Part shown: in pieces, positions 53,479 through 57,500 of the stretch
Numbering within the stretch: position 1 is the stretch's first letter
Layout of the letters: every line of letters begins with the position of its first letter
Assembly: GCA_905221605.1 (NCBI GenBank)
Contig: CAJNDS010000735.1
Coordinates: 37,501 to 95,000, forward strand
Reading direction: 5' to 3'
DNA: 57,500 nucleotides
DNA from: Symbiodinium natans
Taxonomy: Eukaryota > Sar > Dinophyceae > Suessiales > Symbiodiniaceae
The notes under the pieces: model-generated
Told to the model about the DNA's origin: nothing
Database searches by the model: none
The model's input: only the letters and a program-made list of their open reading frames with translations
Position numbers and translations under genes: made by a program

Positions 53479-53974
53479 CCCTTTTCGGGTTGCGATTACA
53501 AGGCGGCCCCTAATATTCAGGGAACCCAAAAAGGGACCAACATTTCGAGAACTGACCATATAGCCACTGCAGGGTTTAGACCCCACAAAAACGCCTTACT
53601 CTTGCCAGCTCGATCAAAAATCTCTTTTCCAGCATGAGCGCAACAACTATGCCCCTATTTTTCGGGTTGAGGTTCCCTCAAAAGCCCCTGTAAAGCAAAA
53701 AGGGTAGCCTTTTTACTCCTAGGTCCTACTAGGTTTCTCTTGGGTCTAGACAATTGGGCAAAGTCAACAAGTCACCATGGGAACCAAGCTTGGGCTCCGA
53801 GCCCCAAGTTCCTTCAATCCAAACGCTAAGCCCTCCATTTTCTGAGCCATCCTTCGACTTACCTTTCTGCCTTTAGGGAAAGTCTATATTCTGTCAGCTC
53901 CCTTAAGGTTTTAAGGGGCATGGAGAGAGTTTGCTCCAGGCAAATCTTCCATACCTCATACCAACACTCTTCAG
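53479..53974. other. intronic spacer, no gene seen
   Basis: 53479-53570 contains GGGTCCCTTTTCGGG / CCCAAAAAGGGACC inverted ends, possibly a further element. The rest is unique, pyrimidine-rich, ending in CTCTTCAG. Confidence 0.5.
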
Positions 53975-54037
53975 CTTCCGAAGATTTTCGTCCCCGACGC
54001 CGCCGGACCCCCGATTGAAACCAAGCAGCTTAGCTAA
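53975..54037 (+). CDS. candidate 3'-terminal coding exon
   Basis: ACACTCTTCAG| opens it. 20 codons read LPKIFVPDAAGPPIETKQLS, with TAA at 54035-54037. Good gene-end candidate. Confidence 0.57.
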   Translation, partial: LPKIFVPDAAGPPIETKQLS

Positions 54038-54059
54038 GATACGATATTGCGGGTTATAG

Positions 54060-54188
54060 GCCCTAAACCCTAAACCCTAAACCCTAAACCCTAAACCCTA
54101 AACCCTAAACCCTAAACCCTAAACCCTAAACCCTAAACCCTAAACCCTAAACCCTAAACCCTAAACCCTAAACCCTAAACCCTAAACC
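54060..54188. repeat. CCCTAAA array
   Basis: Eighteen perfect units. Confidence 0.97.
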
Positions 54189-54191
54189 CAG

Positions 54192-54279
54192 TTATAGCCT
54201 CCATTGGAAAGCGCGCTATCGAGCTGCAACACCACATGTTGCTGGCAGAGGAGGACGGTTCTTCCAGGTTGGCGTCGCA
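54192..54279 (+). CDS. candidate coding exon
   Basis: TAAACCCAG| to GCGTCGCA|GTGAGA. It reads IASIGKRAIELQHHMLLAEE then DGSSRLAS. Consensus donor, acceptor formed from the last telomeric unit. The next base would give TGA if unspliced. Confidence 0.62.
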
Positions 54280-54326
54280 GTGAGATCTGCTGTGCACGGC
54301 AGAGTATCAAGGCGTCCCACGAGGTT

Positions 54327-54440
54327 TAGGGTTTAGGGTTGAGGGTTTAGGGTTTAGGGTTTAGCGTTTAGGGTTTGGGGTTTAGGGTGTTGGGTTTAGG
54401 GTTTAGGGTTTAGAGGTTTAGGGTTTAGGGTTTAGGGTTT
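54327..54440. repeat. TTTAGGG array
   Basis: About 15 G-strand units with TTGAGGG and GTTGGG variants. Confidence 0.95.
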
Positions 54441-54442
54441 CG

Positions 54443-54496
54443 GCATACGGCCTCCCATGCCTTGCAATGAACGAAACTTTCGACATGGTTTTCATG
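54443..54496 (+). CDS. candidate coding exon
   Basis: Reads AYGLPCLAMNETFDMVFM up to CATG|GTAACT, a good donor. The left border lies in GGTTTCG, with no clear AG. A following mini-exon LAAPPIDP after ACTTCAG (54582) is possible. Confidence 0.48.
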
Positions 54497-54612
54497 GTAA
54501 CTTAAATCCGGACCCGAGCCCTACAACCCAACTTCCCGAAGCGCCGCTGAGACTCCTAAAGCCTTTAAACTCATACTTCAGCTGGCGGCACCGCCCATAG
54601 ACCCTCAAACTT

Positions 54613-54706
54613 GCCCTAAACCCTAAACCCTAAACCCTAAACCCTAAACCCTAAACCCTAAACCCTAAACCCTAAACCCTAAACCCTAAACCCTAAACCC
54701 TAAACC
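54613..54706. repeat. CCCTAAA array
   Basis: Thirteen perfect units. Confidence 0.97.
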
Positions 54707-54895
54707 CCCAGGCCACTAGACGCTTCAGACCCCTAACCGAGGGCCGAAGGGTTCTTACATATCAATGATTCTCGGCTTCAGTTTCCAGAGGCCGGGCTAT
54801 GTTTGGAGTAGGGTTTCGGGTTTAGGGTTTAGATTTAGGGTTTAGGGTTTAGGGTTTAGGGTTTAGGGTTTAGGGTTTAGGGTTCAGGGTGCGTT

Positions 54896-55139
54896 TGATT
54901 TGAGTCTTCTGAGGAAGTACTTCCGTGTGGGAAACGCTGCGCTGATGCTGACCCTCCATGAGGCACACCCTACCCCTAAATCCCAAGACACAAACAGATA
55001 CTCCAGGCGAAGTATACATCCAAAACATATCAAACAAAGAGCTCAAAAAAGGACAATTCAGCTTCCTGGATTACGGCTTCTCGTCTTTAGTGGCTTTGCG
55101 GCTTTGCGGCCTAACGGAATTTTAAGGCTTCGGGCCTAA
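54896..55139 (+). CDS. candidate long coding exon
   Basis: 80-codon frame. It reads SLLRKYFRVGNAALMLTLHE, AHPTPKSQDTNRYSRRSIHP, KHIKQRAQKRTIQLPGLRLL. Ordinary amino-acid use and AT-richer bases make it credible. Ends are not defined. Confidence 0.45.
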
Positions 55140-55149
55140 GGTCTAGGGT

Positions 55150-55680
55150 TTGGTGCTTCGGAATCTGAGCCCTAAGCCCAAAGCTTTAAGCCCGAAACCC
55201 CGAAGCCTTACAGGCTTAGGGCCCAGGGCGTGGAGGCTTCAGGGCTTTGGGGTTCGGGCCTCGGGCTTAGGGCGTAGGGTGTCAGAAGCCCTAAGAGCCC
55301 TAAGACCCCGAAGAGCCCCAAGAGGCCTAAGAGCCCTAAGACCCCTAAGACCCCGAAGACCCCTAAGACCCCTAAGACCCCTAAGGCCCCTAAGACCCCT
55401 AAGACCCCTAGGGCCCTCAACCCTAAGCCCCAAGCCCTGAGGCGTGAAAGCCCTGCGCGCTACGCCCTAAGCCCTCAGCCCTGGGCCAGCCCTACGCCTT
55501 ATAAGGTCTCGGCCCCAAAGGCCTCCCAAGCCAGAACCCCGAAGCCCTAGGCCCTAAGCCCGTTTAGGGTTTAGGGTTTAGGGTTTAGGGTTTAGGGTTG
55601 AGGGTTTAGGGCTTAGGGCTTAGGGCTTAGGGCTAAGGGCTTAGGGCTTAGGGCTTAGGGCTTAGGGTAGGGTGTTGGGG
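55150..55680. repeat. CCCTAAGAC and CCCTAAG/CTTAGGG arrays
   Basis: 55285-55412 is a 9-10-mer array CCCTAAGACC with CCCGAAGA variants. 55560-55670 is TTTAGGG changing to CTTAGGG. The open frames here (LRPLRPLRP, GVLGVLG) are repeat artefacts. Confidence 0.92.
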
Positions 55681-55735
55681 TGTTACTTCGGGTGTCTATC
55701 ATGCGCTCCCTCACCCCTTCGCTGCAGTGTTTAGG
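55681..55735 (+). CDS. candidate short coding exon
   Basis: Reads VTSGVYHALPHPFAAVF before AGGGTTTGG. CTTCGCTGCAG lies inside, so it may instead be an intron end. Confidence 0.3.
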
Positions 55736-55789
55736 GTTTGGCTTGGTGTTTAGGGCGTAGTGTTTTGGGTTAGGGGTTTAGGGTTTAGG

Positions 55790-55921
55790 GTGTCGAGTGG
55801 AGGAGTGTGCGTTGATAATTTGGCCATCATATTGGTCAGTGGTGAAATTCTGAGTTTTCTCGAAGGACAACGCGTTAGGATAGAGGCCTTGCGGGTACAA
55901 GCCCATACTCGTACACCCTAA
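55790..55921 (+). CDS. candidate coding exon
   Basis: Reads VSSGGVCVDNLAIILVSGEI, LSFLEGQRVRIEALRVQAHT, RTP then TAA formed by the first CCCTAA unit. Strong composition. Borders not resolved. Confidence 0.5.
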   Translation: MSSGGVCVDNLAIILVSGEILSFLEGQRVRIEALRVQAHTRTP

Positions 55922-55946
55922 ACCTTACACCCTACACCCTACACCC

Positions 55947-56242
55947 TAATGTTCCACCTGCTTGAGTGGGGGCCCTCTGTTAAGTCAGTTTGGATGGCTA
56001 TTCAGGGCACCCTGACTGTTTGGGGGTGCGCGGTGGGATCCCGAATTAAGTCAAAACGACCGGGCACCGAAAGAAAATTCCACGCGTCCCGCCTTCAAAA
56101 CGAATTGCCGGCCATCGCTGCCCCTTTCAAACTCCGCCCTATTAAAATAATATAAACCCCCCGGACCGTGTAAACAGGGACAAAAACCGCTTCGGCTTGT
56201 TTTTTTTTGGGGGGGGCACACACTAAAGCAGGTGGAACATTA
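55947..56242. mobile_element. IE-G: 296-bp element with perfect 17-bp inverted ends
   Basis: TAATGTTCCACCTGCTT at 55947-55963 is the exact reverse complement of AAGCAGGTGGAACATTA at 56226-56242. The interior has a + frame of 68 codons (WGCAVGSRIKSKRPGTERKF, FHASRLQNELPAIAAPFKLR) to TAA at 56153 and a T9 run near 56202. Flanked on both sides by CCCTA-type repeats. Not related to IE-A to IE-D by eye. Confidence 0.75.
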
Positions 56243-56247
56243 AACCC

Positions 56248-56617
56248 TAATTCTAAACCCTAAACCCGAAACCCGAAACCCTAACCCTAAACCCTAAACC
56301 CTAAACCCTAAACCCTAAACCCTAAACCCTAAACCCTAAACCCTAAACCCCTAAACCATAAACCCTAAACCCTAAACCCTAAACCCTAAACCCTAAACCC
56401 TAAACCCTAAACCCTAAACCCTAAACCCTAAACCCTAAACCCTAAACCCTAAACCCTAAACCCTAAACCCTAAACCATACACCCTAAACCCTAAACCCTA
56501 AACCCTAAACCCTAAACCCTAAACCCTAAACCCTAAACCCTAAACCCTAAACCCTAAACCCTAAACCCTAAACCCTAAACCCTAAACCCTAAACCCTAAA
56601 CCCTAAACCCTAAACCC
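56248..56617. repeat. longest CCCTAAA array
   Basis: About 52 units with rare CCATAAA/CCATACA variants; the largest interstitial array in the window. Confidence 0.98.
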
Positions 56618-56706
56618 TGTCTCCTTTGGAGGCGTTGGGCTCGCGCTTCTCCACTACGCTGGAGGACGGGAAGGGAGGTGGGATCGGAGACCTGGCAGCC
56701 CCAAGG
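56617..56706 (+). CDS. candidate coding exon
   Basis: Reads LSPLEALGSRFSTTLEDGKG then GGIGDLAAP and ends CCAAGG|GTTTAGGG. It starts at the last CCCTG of the long array, so the acceptor is unclear. Confidence 0.53.
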
Positions 56707-56755
56707 GTTTAGGGTTTGGGGTTTAGGGTTTAGGGTTTGCGTTTAGGATTTACCT

Positions 56756-56775
56756 CCCCCCCCCCCCCCCCCCCG
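56756..56775. repeat. poly-C tract
   Basis: About 18 C in a row before GCCCTCCCC. Confidence 0.95.
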
Positions 56776-56888
56776 CCCTCCCCGCCTGATGGCCCCGAAA
56801 GCCCTTAGCCTAAACCTTCTAACAGGCCCCAACCCTAAACACTCAACCCTAAGCCGTCGACCCTAAACCCTAAAGCCCTAAAACCCCA

Positions 56889-57105
56889 AACCGTCGGAAC
56901 TCCAGGGTCCCAGAGACTCCAAAACCCCTTAATTAAGGAATATATACCTTAAATTATAATAGGAACCCCAATATGATTTAAGGTATATTCCTTAATTAAG
57001 GGGTTTTGGAGTCTCTGGGGTCTTCAGGCTTGGAGACCTGAGTGGCTCGAAAGTTAAGATACCCACCCGACCCGGCCCCGACCACATTTGGGGGTCGAGG
57101 ATTCA
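56889..57105 (+). CDS. coding exon interrupted by introner-like IE-A
   Basis: Left part AACCGTCGGAACTCCAGGGT reads NRRNSR; right part after the element reads VFRLGDLSGSKVKIPTRPGP then DHIWGSRIQ. Removing IE-A with one GT copy leaves a single open frame. Native splicing could also use CTCCAG| and TCTTCAG|, which keeps the frame (NSRLGDLSGS). Confidence 0.6.
56909..57019. mobile_element. IE-A inverted-repeat element
   Basis: CCCAGAGACTCCAAAACCCC ... GGGGTTTTGGAGTCTCTGGG, 111 bp, flanked by GT on each side (56907-56908, 57020-57021). Confidence 0.9.
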
Positions 57106-57185
57106 GGGGGCCTTGGGCTTAGGGCTGAAGGCGAAGTATGCTACTAGGCAGAGTCCCTTCGGATAATTTCATATGTTTCCCTTCT

Positions 57186-57246
57186 TGGGTTTGAAGAGGA
57201 TCATCTTTTGGAATATTTTTTTAGAGGGTTTTAAGGGCCATACTAG
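57186..57246. repeat. dispersed repeat IE-F, copy 2
   Basis: Similar to 43455-43515, also about 10-110 nt upstream of an exon. The ends are not defined. Confidence 0.5.
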
Positions 57247-57356
57247 GCTACATAGAGTTGAGGGTTGCGGGTTGAATCAAGACTTCGAGATTTAGGTTTC
57301 GGGGGCTTGGGGGAAATCCGGGTTTTTGGGGATTTAGGCTTTGGTATTTGGGGAAC

Positions 57357-57500
57357 GCTTCGCCGAATCCCTGCACACTCGTCTTAACGCGGCTACTGGA
57401 GGCTGCGCACGGGGGCCGGTACGACTTGGACACACAGGCAGACGTGTTGGCTAGGCCTGCCAAAACAACGCAGACTGGCGGGTCCACGAGGAGAAAGTGG
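57357..57500 (+). CDS. candidate coding exon, runs off the window
   Basis: 48 codons to the window edge: ASPNPCTLVLTRLLEAAHGG, RYDLDTQADVLARPAKTTQT, GGSTRRKW. A second frame reads ERFAESLHTRLNAATGGCAR and ends sooner. The first is preferred because it stays open. Function unknown. Confidence 0.5.

Noticed and set aside
55150-55440. 96-codon Arg-Pro-Leu frame and its minus Gly-Leu counterparts
   Set aside because: Translation of the CCCTAAGACC array.
1-57500. Single continuous gene model across all listed exons
   Set aside because: Several exons end in stops, frames are ambiguous, and phases cannot be chained by eye. Only local joins (SAM pair, introner-split exons) are supported.

Overview
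The window looks like nuclear DNA of an alveolate, most probably a dinoflagellate. Four things point there: interstitial telomere-type heptamers (TTTAGGG / CCCTAAA) throughout; a LINE with an endonuclease-RT polyprotein; an AT-rich fragment of mitochondrial cox3 inserted in the nucleus; and very short (about 50-150 nt) coding-like islands in a much larger intronic mass, as is typical of intron-rich dinoflagellate genes. Species cannot be read from the sequence.

Layout. Positions 1-260 are CATA/CATACATG microsatellite. The rest alternates short GC-balanced islands with (TTTAGGG)n or (CCCTAAA)n arrays. Most islands have CCCTAAA arrays on their left and TTTAGGG arrays on their right. Read on the + strand, an intron therefore usually starts with GTTTAGGG repeats, where the first GT can serve as donor, and ends with CCCTAAA repeats followed by an AG. 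About 85 islands are listed as candidate exons, nearly all on the + strand. Each call rests on open frame, protein-like composition and plausible GT/GC and AG borders. Best proof: a SAM domain is split over 43524-43614 and 44060-44185, with a 445-nt intron holding about 200 bp of CCCTAAA. Exon order into genes, gene number and most functions are not resolved. Frame choice is ambiguous for several exons and is stated there.

Short inverted-repeat elements recur in several families, named here IE-A to IE-H. Several sit inside exons, and removing the element plus one target duplication restores an open frame (IE-A at 4569, 10133, 56909; IE-D at 39078, 52260). They behave like introners, transposons that become introns. 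One IE-A copy was later hit by a LINE (4593-9193, minus strand, ORF1 8181-9131, ORF2 4596-8057) with a perfect 13-bp target duplication.

Other blocks: a cox3-like insert inside an intron (11664 to about 12380); a 31-bp minisatellite (29187-29866); duplicated units and GGCCAG arrays (36675-38395); long poly-C and poly-G tracts (25028-25192, 35864-35955); and two AT-richer islands of unknown origin (40195-40490, 48560-48955). I saw no convincing tRNA, rRNA, CRISPR array or bacterial-type operon.
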